From Trogon surrucura (lineage: Eukaryota > Chordata > Aves > Trogoniformes > Trogonidae), in assembly GCA_020746105.1 (NCBI GenBank), contig CM036628.1, positions 6,396,001 through 6,460,000 of the forward strand: a stretch of DNA of 64,000 bases, written 5' to 3'. Each line of letters begins with the position of its first letter. The first letter of the stretch is position 1. The notes beneath the pieces were generated by a model that made no database searches, had not been told where the DNA came from, and was given only the letters and a program-made list of their open reading frames with translations. Below are positions 37,801-50,200 of this stretch, one piece after another. The translations under genes were made by a program, and so were the position numbers.

Positions 37801-39659
37801 AAAAGAGGCAGACAAAGGTTCTTTCTCAAAAAATCATGAGACTGGCATAGTTATCATGACATTTAAAAAAGTAATAAGGTTTTATGTGCTTTTATTTGCT
37901 TTCTGGTTTCCAGATGAATAAGGGTAACATTCTGAAGCTTTTCTCTGGCCCTGTGTAAGCTAGAAAGCTCTTAAATAAATTGAAACTAAGTTCTTCATGT
38001 GAATAAATGATGTAGTAGCTTAGGCTTTAGGAGCAGCACCAAATGTCTCAGAACTATGTAAATCCGGTGGACTAGCACTGTTCCTTCAGAGTTGGTAGAT
38101 TTATTCTAATACTTGCTAGGTAAATGTAAATACCTTTTTACAGCATAATGTTGTTGCTATCTTAAAAATGTAAGGCTCCTTTTGCCTGTAGTCCATTTGG
38201 TTGCAAACAGATACTGCTTGATTTCATAAATAAGGTGCTTTGCTTCCTAAAGGGTCTCAGAATGCAGCTTTTCTTCTATAATTACCTTAATCTTAAGTGA
38301 ACATACTATACTGTTGGTTTTCCATGCAACCCAGAAGCTGTTGCGTGGGCTGTTCTGAAAGAAACTGGCTTGCACATACAGAGTGGACTTTGAAGGGCAA
38401 GGTATGGAAAGGAGCCACCATTGAATGGTAACAAACATTTTGAGTGTAGGTCTTTGCAGTCATATAAATATTAAGCTTCATAAAAACAGAGCTCAAACTT
38501 AATTCTTCAGCACCTCACTGAATTTTTTCTTTTTAGACCTTTTAGAAACATTAAACCAGTGGTCCACATAACTTGGACTTCTTGTCGGGAGAAGTTCTTC
38601 TCTTGAGTTTGGCTGTGGGCTCTAAAAACAGGACCCTGGCCTTGCCTCACTGAATATGGAAGGGTCAGAAGAGGGAAGCAGAAGCAGCAGAGCCCCCTGT
38701 GTCGTAGTGCAGGAGTGACCTGGTTGGTAAGACTGTAAGAAATGCTGACAGATCCCACCACTCCGTGTTGTCTGGAATTCCTCCTCTGTGTAGGCTTTGT
38801 TGTCATACTACCCTCATTATTGTTGTTAATTGAGTTGGTAAATTATTGCAGGTCTTGAGCTACCAGTAGTGTACCAGCTAAGTCAGTGAGAGAAAAGGTC
38901 AGTTTGGTTTTCCCTGGTCAGTGGAGAGCTGAGCTCGGCTGGTTTCTCTCGCGCGCTGCTCCATGGCTGAAGAGCTTGGCTCGGGCTCAGCATCTTCTCA
39001 TGTCCCTGGGCAGGGCAGTGGCTGTCCTTCAGCCGGTGGCTCTCCTTAGGTGACATCCTGCAGTACTCTGGCTCAGGCCATGAGTTCTGCGTGTAACAGT
39101 GCTTGTTTGGCATCCTGGGGGAATTAAGGTGCTGGGTCTTCTGCCGTGGGTCCGTGCCCAGCTGCAACTCTAGTAACAAGGGAGCCTTTGTTGGAAACAA
39201 AAGTGCAGTTTGTTTTAATAGTATGTGAAAATGCGTAGAAAGTGAGGAGTTTAGAACAATCCACATACATTTCCATCTCACCACGGGGCTTGTTATCCCC
39301 TTGGAGCAATCCAGGCTGGCCTAATTCCTTTAGTCACCTTCTGTATATGTAAAAGTCGATACAGAAATCTGATTCCCCTGAGCAGTTCCCACTCTGAAGA
39401 GAAAGCCTCCTTCTAAGCAGCAATGGTTTTATGTTCCTGGCTGTTATGGGCGAAACCTGTCAGGTGTGCTTACTAGAGATAAAACCATCGGCTCTCAGCA
39501 TATCAGAGCACTGTGCTGCCATGGCTGACCTTGAGCATTTTCCTTTCTTCTCTGCTTCTCCTGTGTGTTGACATCACCTTACACAACTCGAGTCAGCATG
39601 ATCATGGCATAAAAACTGTAGCTGAACAATCTGGTCAATTTATAACATCCTTTACATTT

Positions 39660-39772
39660 CCCTCAGGTTTAGGTGTTCTTGGGTGACCAGATCTTTTCTG
39701 AAAATCTGACCACAAATTCCCAGTGGAAATGTGCTGATGCTGAATGCTTTTGAAAATCTGACCCTTAGGAAA
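39660..39772. repeat. Possible decayed palindromic repeat
   Basis: The sequence contains CTGAAAATCTGACCAC and later TTTTGAAAATCTGACCCTTAGG. The phrase 'ttttgaaaatctg.ccctagg' is characteristic of the ends of an old sauropsid repeat. Here it appears twice in the same orientation rather than as an inverted pair, so two fragments or a rearranged copy are possible. Confidence 0.35.
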
Positions 39773-42700
39773 AATGCACAGGCCCAAGAGTAGAAGTACT
39801 GTGTGATATGGTGTTCGTGTATTGAGTGGTTTCTTTCTCTGTCCAAACAACCAGGTCACACCATGAGAACAGGTGTAACTGAATTCCTTAGCACTGTCCT
39901 GTGGGACACCTGGTTTGCCACTGGGTTTTCTAGTTTCTGGTTCAAGCCAAATAAAGGAGCCATCCTGAATACAGAGTAGATGTGAGAGGCGTGAACAGCC
40001 ATGGTAGAATACATATCTGAAAACAGTGAGACTTTCTGGATAAATTCTACCTTTTTTAGATCTTTGTCTGTCAACACTGTTGATAGCTTAGGTTGCTCTC
40101 CAGGCATCTCTTGCCAAAGGCAGCTGTACCCATTAATTCATAGCAGGGATTTACAAATCCTCCAGTCACTCCCTTCTCAGCTCTGCTCCTTATCTGCCGA
40201 ACATCTCTTCTGCCCCGAGTCCCTGCCAGGCTCACCATGGGGTGACGCGGTGAACACCGTTCAGCGCAGGTGGAGGCAACCAAAATCTCACAGCCCACAG
40301 ATGCAGAAAAATTGTTTGAACATGTGGGTGCCAGAGGTAGTGCCTGTCTCAAAACCGAGTGATGCTGTGCTCTCTTCCCTCACTTGGGACATGCTGGGGA
40401 ATATAATTGCCAGCTGAAAGAGTAAATCCTTCCTAAAGCCCATTCCAAAGGAAGTTTGTCACACTCGGACACTGTAAACACTAACCTCCTTATCCCAGCT
40501 CTCCCTTTGTACTCCCTCCACATCTCCATCCTCTTCTCTGCTTATGATATCCATTTTTATCTTTCCTGTTACATCACTCCCACCACACTGTATTAATCAT
40601 CTGGCCACTATCACATTACACTTAATAAATGAACAAGATCTAATACAAAAATCTCTCCAAACCAGATGACTTAATACTCTTTCATGTTTAACTCTTTCTT
40701 TATTTTATTCCACAGATGTGTTGCAAACACTCATGAGTGTTCTGTAGTGGATGAAATGTTTTAACAAAGATAGTTTAAAATAATATATGTAATTTAGATA
40801 AGCTCTTTTAAATACCGCTGTTATTTTCTGTTTGATAGAGTATTGTACATCCTGTCTTCTTTGTAAAAAGAGAGAAAATTGTTATTTTTGTGTGTAAAAC
40901 CCCAACAAACTCCACTATGTTGTAAGCCTAGCTTAGTATGTGGCTCTAAGATTAGGAGACGTTCTCAGGGCAGTCCATGTCAGAGCTGGCACGGGCACCA
41001 CTAATTGTAGCCACAGTACTCTTTTAACTGAAATACCCTGTTTTCAGGGGCAAACCAAGCCACCCTCAGGAGCGCAAGTTCAGCTCTGCTGGGAGCCACC
41101 AGCCCCTGACAGAGCCTTCATTTTGTCTGCCTTCGTGCTCCCTGACACAGCATCACCTTCCTGTGTATGTTTTGTACCTCATGCAACGTTGGATTTGCTT
41201 TAGGTATTTCTTGGCCACGCAGAGCTCCCACACCCAGATGACGTTGACCCCAAAGCCGACCCTTGGGCTTTCACAGATGGATTTGCTATCCTGTTTCCCC
41301 TCTAGGACCTCACAGTCAGGCTCCGCAACCCCCTTTCTGACCCATTTTTTTTTTTTTTTGCCATGGTGTCCCAGTTGCTCCTGCATGTTCCCAACACAGT
41401 CTCTCTGTAAGACCTCTGCTTTACAATTTTTCTTTCCGCAAGTGGCACTGGGTAAGCAGGACACACTCAAGACACATCTGCCCAGCCCCGTCCCGTGTGT
41501 CTACTCACTGTGTGATACCTCCCTACCCCGAGATGCAGCAGAGGTGCTGGGAGCCATATAATTGTTTTTTGCACTGTGCTTGCTTGGGGTGATGCCCCCC
41601 ACTGCTCCAAGGAGCCCATTCATGCTGGTGACATTAGCAGATACCTCTCCCTAGCCTTTCATTGTGCGCTGCAGATACACCACATTGGTGCCACGGATGC
41701 TTCTCAGTGTTAATTCCAACTCGGCGACCCTTGCAGTTTCATCCCAAAATGGGTGTAGAAAGAAGCCTGAGATGATAGAGCTTTTGGTCTGAAAAAGATA
41801 TGCAGAGAAAGCCCTACATACCCAAAAGTACCAAGGAGCCCTATGCGGATGTGTTCTGTGGGCTGTGACACATTGCCTGTGCTGGGGGAAATAAGCCGTT
41901 AATGAGAAGATGCCTTGGAGAGAGAAGTAATAAGGATTTCTGAGCAGGATTTTGAAAGGGTTATAATAGGTGATTAAAAAACCCTCCGATAATCCCCTTT
42001 ATTTACTCACGGAAGAGTCTTTACTTTCCTTTTCAAGAAAGAGGATGGTCCTTTAAGTGAGACTCAGAAATTTTCCCTGTCTTAGGTTTGCCTGGGAAGG
42101 CCTTGTATTTGGCTGTCATTTGCTAAAATAGACATGAATTTTTAACTTTCAAATTCAGTTCACCCGAAAACATTCTACAGAACACATTAGGTTTCTAAAT
42201 TGAAATAGTAATGACCCTTGTATGACTGTGAAAGATTAAGCTCTGGGCTTTGAGCACATCAGCGGCTTAAAAACACTGGTAAGTAGGTATAGCGTGAGGT
42301 GATTAAGAGAAGGAGGTTGAACTTTGCATCTGGTGTAGCCACCATAAAGCTTTCCTGGAAGATGTAAACCAAATTACCCAAGTGCTAGAAAATTGCATTT
42401 GGAAATAGTAACGGTTTCATTTAGTTTGATCGTGCAGACTGACAGCTGGAGGAGACTCGGTCCGTTGCCGAACCCCCAGATCAACAAGTTTTGTCTCTTG
42501 ACACACGGAGGGGGTGGGAGAAGCTGCTCATTTAAGATCAGTAAACAACCACTGCTGAGAATTTCTAATCCTTTCATTAAGTCTCACTCCCCGATTGCTG
42601 GCTACGTTCGCTTTCTTTTAATTCACTATCCCCTAAATAATAATAATTGAAAACACGTTAGGACCAAGAAGGGGAATGGAAAAAGCTAAGTAGACAATCA

Positions 42701-43068
42701 CCTTGTAAACATCTTGTGATGGTGATGGCTATTAAACAGGAACGTTCAGTACCAACTGAGGCACAGGCGAGCTTATCCAAGCAAATCAATGCAAGTTAAT
42801 CTTTCAGTGTCAGCTGGCTGAGTTTTGGACTAGTGATGAATGCCTTGACTGGAAAGATGAAATGCTGGAATGCCAGGCGCTGCTCTGACAGCTACAGATG
42901 GTGCCAATTACTGCCAGTAGAGCCTGTCCTGCTGTGAGCCCAAGATGTCTGATTTGTGGTCACAGAAAAATGAAAAAGAGGTTTCCCAGCTGGGCCTGTC
43001 ACCTGTCCTATATTGCTCCATGGCAAAAATGGTATTCGTGTTCTAAAATCAAATATCTTTGTATATTT

Positions 43069-43093
43069 ATGCTAATGATCCCACTATGCTAAT
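43069..43093 (+). promoter_or_regulatory. Pair of octamer-like sites (possible POU-factor binding)
   Basis: ATGCTAAT occurs at 43069-43076 and again at 43086-43093, 17 bases apart. Both are preceded by T, and the second runs into AATTACC. ATGCTAAT is a known variant of the octamer bound by POU-domain factors. Two copies this close suggest a regulatory element, but there is no other support. Confidence 0.3.
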
Positions 43094-44522
43094 TACCAGA
43101 CATATGCCTTGGAAAGATGCAGGCAGTATTAGAAAATAGAATTTGCCTTTCCCTTGATTAAAATAAACTTCAGAAATTATACAAAAGTTAGAATAAAATG
43201 CAGTGTGGAAATGAAGGGGAAGAAGGTGAAAGGAGGAGGAAAAAGTAATTCAATAGCGCAGGCAGGCATTCTGTGCTTAAATTTTCTCCATCCAGTTGAA
43301 AGGGATTTACAGGCTGTAAATCAGAACAGAATCTAGCCCGTGGTCTCCAGCCTTACCATACTGAGCTTGAATGTTAATATAAACCTTTATTTTGTCTTTG
43401 TATGTTTGAGCCTTTTTGTGTTTGTTTTTCATGTGCCGTCTTATTCCACCAGTACCCAAGCTATACAAATTGTCATTTATTGCACTTTCACATTATTTCC
43501 TGCCTCTGTGATATTTAAAAGGATTAGTCTAGACATCTGTGATCTGTAATTGGCTTTTTCCATGAAAGGGGGATCAGCTGTAAGAACTTAAGCAACCCAG
43601 ACTTATTTTTCTTGTGATACTTGAAAGCCTTCTGGACAGAGCACCTTTGCTGCAATGATTTAACACCGGGTTACTCCGTGCACGAATGCTGCTTCAGTCA
43701 GCCCTTTGCCATTGAATCCACTGTGATTTTATCCACCTGAAAATAGCCCATGCGTTTTAATTAAAATATATTTTAAAGTAACTGGTTCCAGGTTTGGCTT
43801 GGTTTAGCTTTGTGCTGTGAAAGGGGACCCAATAGAATACTCACATCTATTTCCATCCTGCTTTTATTTGTATACGAAATTAACAATAGCATGGTAATTG
43901 TCCTTATTGGAGCATGAAATACAAATCTGCCTCTTTTTCCCCTGTCCTTGGAACTTGCTTACCACAATTTGCCTAATTGTTAAGAGATAGTAGATGGGGA
44001 TTGGGGGGCAGACGACTTATTTCCATTTTATTAGACTCAACCTTTGCTAATGAAGCTATTTTTCCCTCAACTTCAGGCACAAATGTTTAAGCAAATTTTA
44101 GAATTCGTTTAACGATAGTAGTAAATCAGTAGACAAACTGTACTATAAAAATAGCTCTTACAGCAGCTGTGGAGCGGAGTGGGCCAAAGTACCTTTAGCT
44201 CCTGGCTTGAAGGACTGAGTGTTTGGTGCTTTCAAATGAGCTGTCGGTTGCCAGTTGTCCTTCCACCATATAACCTGGTGAGAACCAGCACTGCGAGTTC
44301 CCAACAGCCGTGAATCATGATACATGATAACCTTTCGGGGCATCCTTTCTTTACATGTTTGGGAATTAAATGGTGATGGTGAAGGGAGAGATGGGAAGAA
44401 ACCACAGCTTCTCTTAATTTTTGTCTTTTCACCTCTTGTCAAGTGATGAGGAAGGTTAGGACACCTGGGGAGCTCTGGGCAGACTTTCAATATGTCTATA
44501 AATTGCTGTAGCTTCCACATGC

Positions 44523-44662
44523 CTGTTGTCTCAGAGTGTCATTAGGTTGCAGTCTTTCATTTGTTACCAGCTTTGCTTTCCCTTGCACGTATTCAACAGC
44601 TAAAACCAAATGCATAGTTTTAGCTGCCAAAGGTCTCAGCTTCTTGTAAAGCCTTTTGTTTC
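44523..44662 (+). repeat. Diverged direct duplication, copy A
   Basis: This block aligns to 45070-45213 in the same orientation. Matching landmarks in order are AGTG(T/C)CATTAGG(T/C)TGCAG, ATTTGTT, a CTTCCC-type pyrimidine stretch, AACAG(C/T)TAA, GCTGCCAA and TCTCAGCTTCT. In the best 54-base ungapped part I count 42 identities, and most differences are transitions. Either a local duplication or two copies of an old interspersed repeat would explain this. Confidence 0.8.
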
Positions 44663-44976
44663 AGCACACACCAGTGAAGTCAGTTGCTTTAGTGGTTCCC
44701 TTATTTTTGTGTACGTTACATGTATTTTAAAAGATTATCATTAATACAAATGCAGAGTTTGCTGGACTGGTAGTGGGAAGAACCACATAAAAAGCCATTA
44801 TCGGAGGGGGTGAGATCCACAGGCTCATTCTCAGGTACAGCTGCGGGAATTGTAGATTTGATAACCTAAAAAAGTCTCCCGAATTCCTTTTATCAGCAAA
44901 GCTGGGGTGGCAGAATAGCAAGACACTGCATTTGAGGCTTAGCCCTGCAACTCCTGGAAGTGCAGGAGCTGTGCTG

Positions 44977-45079
44977 TCGCCCGGGCGTGGGGCAGCTCGG
45001 CCGTCGGAGGATGCCCGGAGCCGCGGGCACTGCGCCCAGCGGGGTGAGCCTGGGGCAGCCTCCTCGGGTCTGTCGTCGG
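44977..45079. other. CpG-dense patch
   Basis: I count 14 CpG dinucleotides in about 103 bases, within an intron where CpG is otherwise rare. It sits between the two copies of the direct duplication, immediately left of copy B. It is shorter than a conventional CpG island. Possible readings are a small unmethylated regulatory site, a biased-gene-conversion patch or a GC-rich insertion. Confidence 0.75.
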
Positions 45080-45213
45080 AAAGTGCCATTAGGCTGCAGC
45101 CTCCTATTTGTTGCGGGGTTTTCCTTCCCCTGCCCCTAATTTTGTAACAGTTAAGGCCAGATATATAGGTTTTGCTGCCAAGAATCTCAGCTTCTCGTAG
45201 AGAAATATTTCGG
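45070..45213 (+). repeat. Diverged direct duplication, copy B
   Basis: Partner of the block at 44523-44662, starting about 547 bases downstream. It has a gap of about four bases in the middle relative to copy A (within AATTTTGTAACAG). Copy B begins where the CpG-dense patch 44977-45079 ends. No coding frame is shared between the copies, and neither resembles a repeat family I can name. Confidence 0.8.
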
Positions 45214-45944
45214 TTGTCTTCTGAACCGCTTTTTCATTTCCTGACTGCTGGGAGAAGAAGGATAAAACGAGTGAAAGCCACAGCGGTGGGCCCCCCGAGT
45301 ACAGCGTTTTTGGGGGCAGATACGCTGTTTTGTGTAACATTAAACCTGGGGAGATACTTAACCACTTTGCCTCAGTTCAGCATGTCTAATACTTGGCACA
45401 AATCAGCGTATTCGTGTTTCATTCAGCTTGGCTAACAGCCAGCATAGAGACTCTATTTTCATTTTTGAATTTCACTTGGCAGATCCTTAAAAGTCACTGG
45501 AGAACTTTGCCTGGGTAATAAAAAGCAACTTTTTTTATTGAAAACTAATTATTTTTTCAGCTTCATGTGCCAGCTGTTTAAAAATGTTGTGGTCACGTTA
45601 GCACATACTTTAATTACAGAGTTCTAGAAAAATGCAGATCCTATTGTGAAATGTTCCTCACAGCAGTTATTAAGCCATTATTTTCGGCCACATCCAAACT
45701 TAAAATACACAGTTAGATTTCTCGGCTATAATTAAGTATCAATTAACACTAAATGCGCAAATACCTGGATGAAGCATCTACCTGTTTTGGGTAGGAAATT
45801 GTGAATTTAAGGCTTGAAGACCAAGCTTGTGTGTATGTGTGAGGACGCAGATAACACTGAGGTTTTCAGAAATGCTCAGGACTTTCCAGGTCATTAGGAA
45901 CACCAGACTCAAGGTACTTTTGAATTTTCTTCTGTTCCAAAGGA

Positions 45945-46015
45945 AGATCCGTTTAGGCATCCCTGGGCATCCTTAGGCATCTAAATACTTTTGAAAATCG
46001 GGCGTAAAAGACTCC
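45945..46015. repeat. Possible old sauropsid repeat fragment
   Basis: TTAGGCATCTAAATACTTTTGAAAATCGGGC closely follows a phrase (taggcacctaaatacctttgaaaatctgggc) common in old turtle, crocodilian and bird repeats. Just before it is a small internal duplication: GTTTAGGCATCCCTGGGCATCC then TTAGGCATC. The outer limits are uncertain. Confidence 0.45.
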
Positions 46016-46195
46016 TGGAGTCCTGTAATGGGCTCTGCTAGCTCAGGACACAGCTCCTGCCTTGGGAGGAACTGGAGCCGTTGAGGGCAGCGACACAGAG
46101 ACCCGGTTTCTTGGCAGCCGTGTCCCCGAGCTGGATGGGCTTGTGGTGTCAGGGAAAGAATAAGGGCGACAGCAAGAGGCTCAGCAGGGAGGGCA

Positions 46196-46358
46196 AGCAC
46201 AACCCGACCCAAAGCGGGAGGTCTTTCTTGCTTTGAAGCGAGCCCCACGGGGACGATGGGCGCGGGGTCCCTCCGTGCAGCTGCGAGTTCCAGCTTTCGC
46301 ACGTCGACGCGGCTCCCCCCGCGGAGCCGTGTTTGTTCCAATGCGCCGTGCCGCGTGA
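46196..46358. other. CpG-dense patch
   Basis: I count 21 CpG dinucleotides in about 160 bases, including a GCACGTCGACGCGG stretch and CCCCGCGGAGCCG. This is the densest CpG patch in the window. Both strands are open for 90-120 codons across it, which is expected from base composition, and no domain is recognisable. It could be a small CpG island with promoter-like activity, but I see no TATA box or conserved transcript. Confidence 0.75.
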
Positions 46359-49300
46359 GGCTTCATCTTGCACAGTGCCAGCGTTTGCTGAGCATTTGGC
46401 CTGCCAGATGCTGCTTCAAATTAAGGATGGGCCTGAGCCAAAATCTTGGGTTCAAACACCTTCAAACTTTGGGAAAGCTTGCATCCCAGTTTTGTGGCTC
46501 TGCTCTATCCCTGCTTCGTTTCAGTCTTACCTAGTTACGGTTTTTATATTCTCCTGCAATCAGAAGCTGCAAAGAAATGTAACAGGAGCAGAGTGGGTGG
46601 ATGTTCCATGGGAGAATAGTAAAACTTTGCCTGGTTGGAGGCATGCTCACTTTCCTCAGTCAATTTATTGAATGTATAAAAAGGATTATTCAATGGACGA
46701 GAACAGTCCTGCATCCCTACCTTTTTTACACTCTATTTTTGGTCATATAAAAAATAAAGTACCTTTTACCTGTTATATTTGATTCATTCCCGTAAAGAAC
46801 TAATGTGTTGCATATATATAAGCAGAATTTTTATGTAAGTATATAAACACTAAGGGAAAATGGCAAAACAGATGGCGAGTAATAAAGCCATTTAAAGGTA
46901 TTGCTGGACGTGCAATACCAGACATGTATTTTTCTTCTCCATAACTTTTAAAATTACTCTTTGAGTTTGTTTAGATGGCATCCCACATAATTTTTCCTTT
47001 CACTGTTTTGAAATATATGGAAGATCAATTCCATCTATATTCCCACATTTTAAGTGTAAGCATGTAGCAGAATATGTTACCACAGCAATTGTGTAGGTAC
47101 AATATTTGTTTATATTAAGTTATATCTAAATTTGTGTCGTTAGAAACAACTATAGCTGTTATAAGTAGCCTGTCCTAGAAGTAAACAAAATAAAATGGAA
47201 ATGTCAAATCATTCGGAACATGTGAGTTTCAAAACCATGTCTTTGACCACAGAATGTGTCAGAATAATGCAGCGAGGGATGTCTTGAAAAGCTGAAAAAC
47301 CCAAACTAGAGTGATTGTTTTGATACTATGCAATTTGACATTTTCTCCCAGGAAATGCTGAAAAACAAGGAGACGAAACAGTTTAAGGTGAAGAGGGAAA
47401 AAACCAAAAAGTACATTTTAATGAGACATTTACAAATGGTTCAGCACAGAGAGAGGCACATTATGCGAGCAGTTTGTCACTGTAAATATTGCAGATGTCG
47501 TTCCTCTGAGTTTGTCCTGGAGCGTTATTAGAACAAAATATACAAGCATACGGCCAAATCTTTTTGCATTGATATCAATTCCTTTGACTCCATCAGGCTT
47601 GAGCAAGGAATCCAGGTCTGCCCCCCCAATCAAATAGTCATTGGGGCCCAAGACTAATTGCTGCGACGACTGGTTCCGTGCAGATGCCTGTCTGAGTGGG
47701 GTGGCACCGTTTGACTGCCGATGGGTTTTGCCTGCAGCGCAGGGCAACGCGAAGCAAAATCCAGGTGGAGCTGGAGCCAGTGTTAGGTGCTACCTGTGGA
47801 TGCCCCTAGTGCCTTTCCCAGCCCAGCTCGCAGCCAGCAGCAGGGAAAGCCGACAGGTACGCCGAGGCTTTTCCCCGGGAGCCCTTCCAGGGAGGTGGGC
47901 TGATCCTGACTCGCTGGCTGAGAGGCAGCTTGAGGGCAGCCAGCCAGGAGCAGCCGTGCACCCAACAGCACCGGCATCTCACACCCCAGAGGCTGGCTGC
48001 ACAGCTGGCTCTGCGGATCTTGTCCAAAAGGAAGTTTTCAGCTACAAATGTCCCTGGCCTGTCCCCGTGGGCAGATGAACCCTGCCAAGCCTCTGGGCTG
48101 GCCAGACGAGGTGAGTGGGTGGGTGGCTCCACCTGCCTGACTGGAGCAAGGGGGCTTCGTGGGCCTGGGGTCTGAGTTACAAAGGGACCTCGCAGAAAAG
48201 AGGACAAAAGAGAATAGGCGTGAGTCCTCATGGAAAATGGGAAAGGGTCCTTCTTGCAGCGGAAGAGATATTTCCAAGCAAACATGTTTCTGCATCGCTA
48301 GCATCCCGTCACTCAGCAAAACAGCTCAGTGCCTTACACACCCCGTGTCCAGGACTGCTTGTTTCACCATCCTTCCGCGCTTGTTACCAGGTCTTTTATC
48401 AGATGTTTTAGTTAAGCAGCAGGAGCCTAGCAGATTTCGTTGTTGCTCCTATCACCCTGAGCCATTGGTCGGTCCCCTTTGCCTATTTATTTCATGGCTC
48501 TCCTGGTTCAACTGGATTCAAGTGATGTTGAAAAATGTGCAGGTGGAGGCGTAAGCAGGAAACCGGGAGCGAGGATGGAGGATCTGATGGTTGCTCGGCT
48601 GGTTGCGTTTGGCAGGACTTGGTGCTCTTTAATGTGGTACAGGGCAACGCGCCGGCTTTGGGGTGAGCTTCCACCTGAACTTTCTCAGGTGGTGCATGTC
48701 CGTGAGCTCCTGTGGCAGATGTCCTGCAGGAAGCGTCACCGGCTTCCCCCACGGTAGGTGGCAAAACTCCAGCTGAGTTTTACGGAGGTGAGAAGGGTCC
48801 TTTAGAGAGAAACGTGATGGATTTGTCGTGTCCTTTCTTATCAGACGCTGACGGTTTGGCTGAGAGCGCTCCTGGATGTTTCAAAAGCTCTGTTTCCCTC
48901 TTCAGATCGTGCCAGGAAGCAGAGTTATTTTTCTTCATGCTATATTTAAAAAATGCAGTTGAGCAAAAAGTTCGTATTTTCTTAAAACTCGATCGTTCTT
49001 CATAAATTACCAGTGTTTAATTTTTTTTGGCTGCTAGGCTTTTTTGGAAAGCTGCCACCTTCTTAATGTATCAGTGTGGATGTATGCACTCCCTACCACC
49101 AGTGAATGTAATTAATGTTTGAAAATTGCAGCTTTCAGTCTCAAAAGCATAAAGAAATGTTTTCATTTGACAGTATGGCTGACAAAATACTAATTTGTTT
49201 TGGGACAGTACCTCACCTAGTTGCGTGGAGACAAGCGCAAATAGGAAGCAAAGCGTTTCCAGAGTTTCCAGCAGGAGTAAATATCGGATTGGAAACCGTG

Positions 49301-50200
49301 TTCAGAAAACATCCGCATCCATTATAATTATGCATTTGTAATATTAGCAATTTTCAGTAGTATAATTTGATAAAACAGTCACGGCACAATTAACTATTAG
49401 GAAAGAAAATTAAAATTAAGGACAGCCTTTGAGCTGTCTTTTGTTTAAGACGGTTTGGTGTGCCCATGAAAAATAAATCTATATTCCATCTGTAGTACAG
49501 TGGACTAAAGTAGAAAGGCTATGTAAGTGCAAACAAAGAAAAATACACGTTTTATGAATAAGATATCATGGACTACTTTCAGGAGTCAAGGTAATTGTAA
49601 AAGATCTGTCTGGGATAATGTGACTGCTTTAGATTTTTGTCATGCCTTTGTAACATTGGAGATGATTAGGAACCATCTCCAGGGAAAGGGACCTGTGTCT
49701 AAAATCAGTTTGGGCCCATTATCTTCAGTCAGAGACTGTCTATACCCCAGGCATCCCAAATCCTCTATTTACTGTGGGAGGAAGCACATTATGTAATGGA
49801 TATTAATACAGTGGGACCCCACATTTCTAGAGCTCATTAATCTGAATGACTCGGAGACTTGAACGTTGGGCTGTTGCTACCTCTGCTGTGCCTGCTGCTC
49901 CTGCGGCTCCGTGGGGTTTTTGTGTTTCCTGCCCCCGCGCTTCAGTTACCGTTTCTTCTCTTTTGTCTTGGCCCGAGACACTCATTTGCCATGTAAAATC
50001 TTTCGTACGCAACGTGAAGGATGCCAGCTGGCACGAGGGGGGAGCTTTGGCGACGCCGTCCCCAGGTTTTGCCGTTAATGAGGTTCTACGTGTGACACGG
50101 AGGAGAGGCCGAAGCTGACGAAGGCACACGCCTTCCCGATACAGCCACCCAACGGGCTCGTTTAGGTGCTGGATTCGGGGTTACCGGCAGCCAAATTTGT

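Larger units (their letters stand above)
31807..44522 (+). other. Intron segment with no recognised gene
   Basis: GC content rises at 32560-32830 and 38880-39180, where frames open on several strands but match nothing I know. A 15-18 base T-run lies near 41343-41360. A short direct duplication of about 15 bp (TTGGTGGAAGC then CTGGTGGAAGC) occurs at 37390-37416. Two ATGCTAAT octamer-like sites lie at 43069 and 43086. Otherwise unique AT-rich sequence. Confidence 0.5.
45214..50200 (+). other. Intron segment with repeated GC-rich, CpG-rich patches
   Basis: Between AT-rich stretches there are GC-rich patches at about 46030-46360, 47640-48180, 48570-48800 and 49855-50190. The 47640-48180 patch is open for 145 codons on plus and 159 on minus, but neither product has a recognisable domain, so I do not call a gene. 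A GGCCAAATC stretch followed by TTTGACTCCATCAGG at 47550-47600 may be another old palindromic repeat fragment. Confidence 0.5.

Noticed and set aside
45973-46341. 122-codon minus-strand open frame across the CpG-dense patch
   Set aside because: Its C-terminal part runs into a repeat-like fragment and the rest is Arg/Ala/Pro-rich with no known domain. It is explained by base composition.
47641-48285. 145-codon plus and 159-codon minus open frames
   Set aside because: They sit in a GC-rich patch where stops are rare, they overlap each other, and neither shows a known motif.
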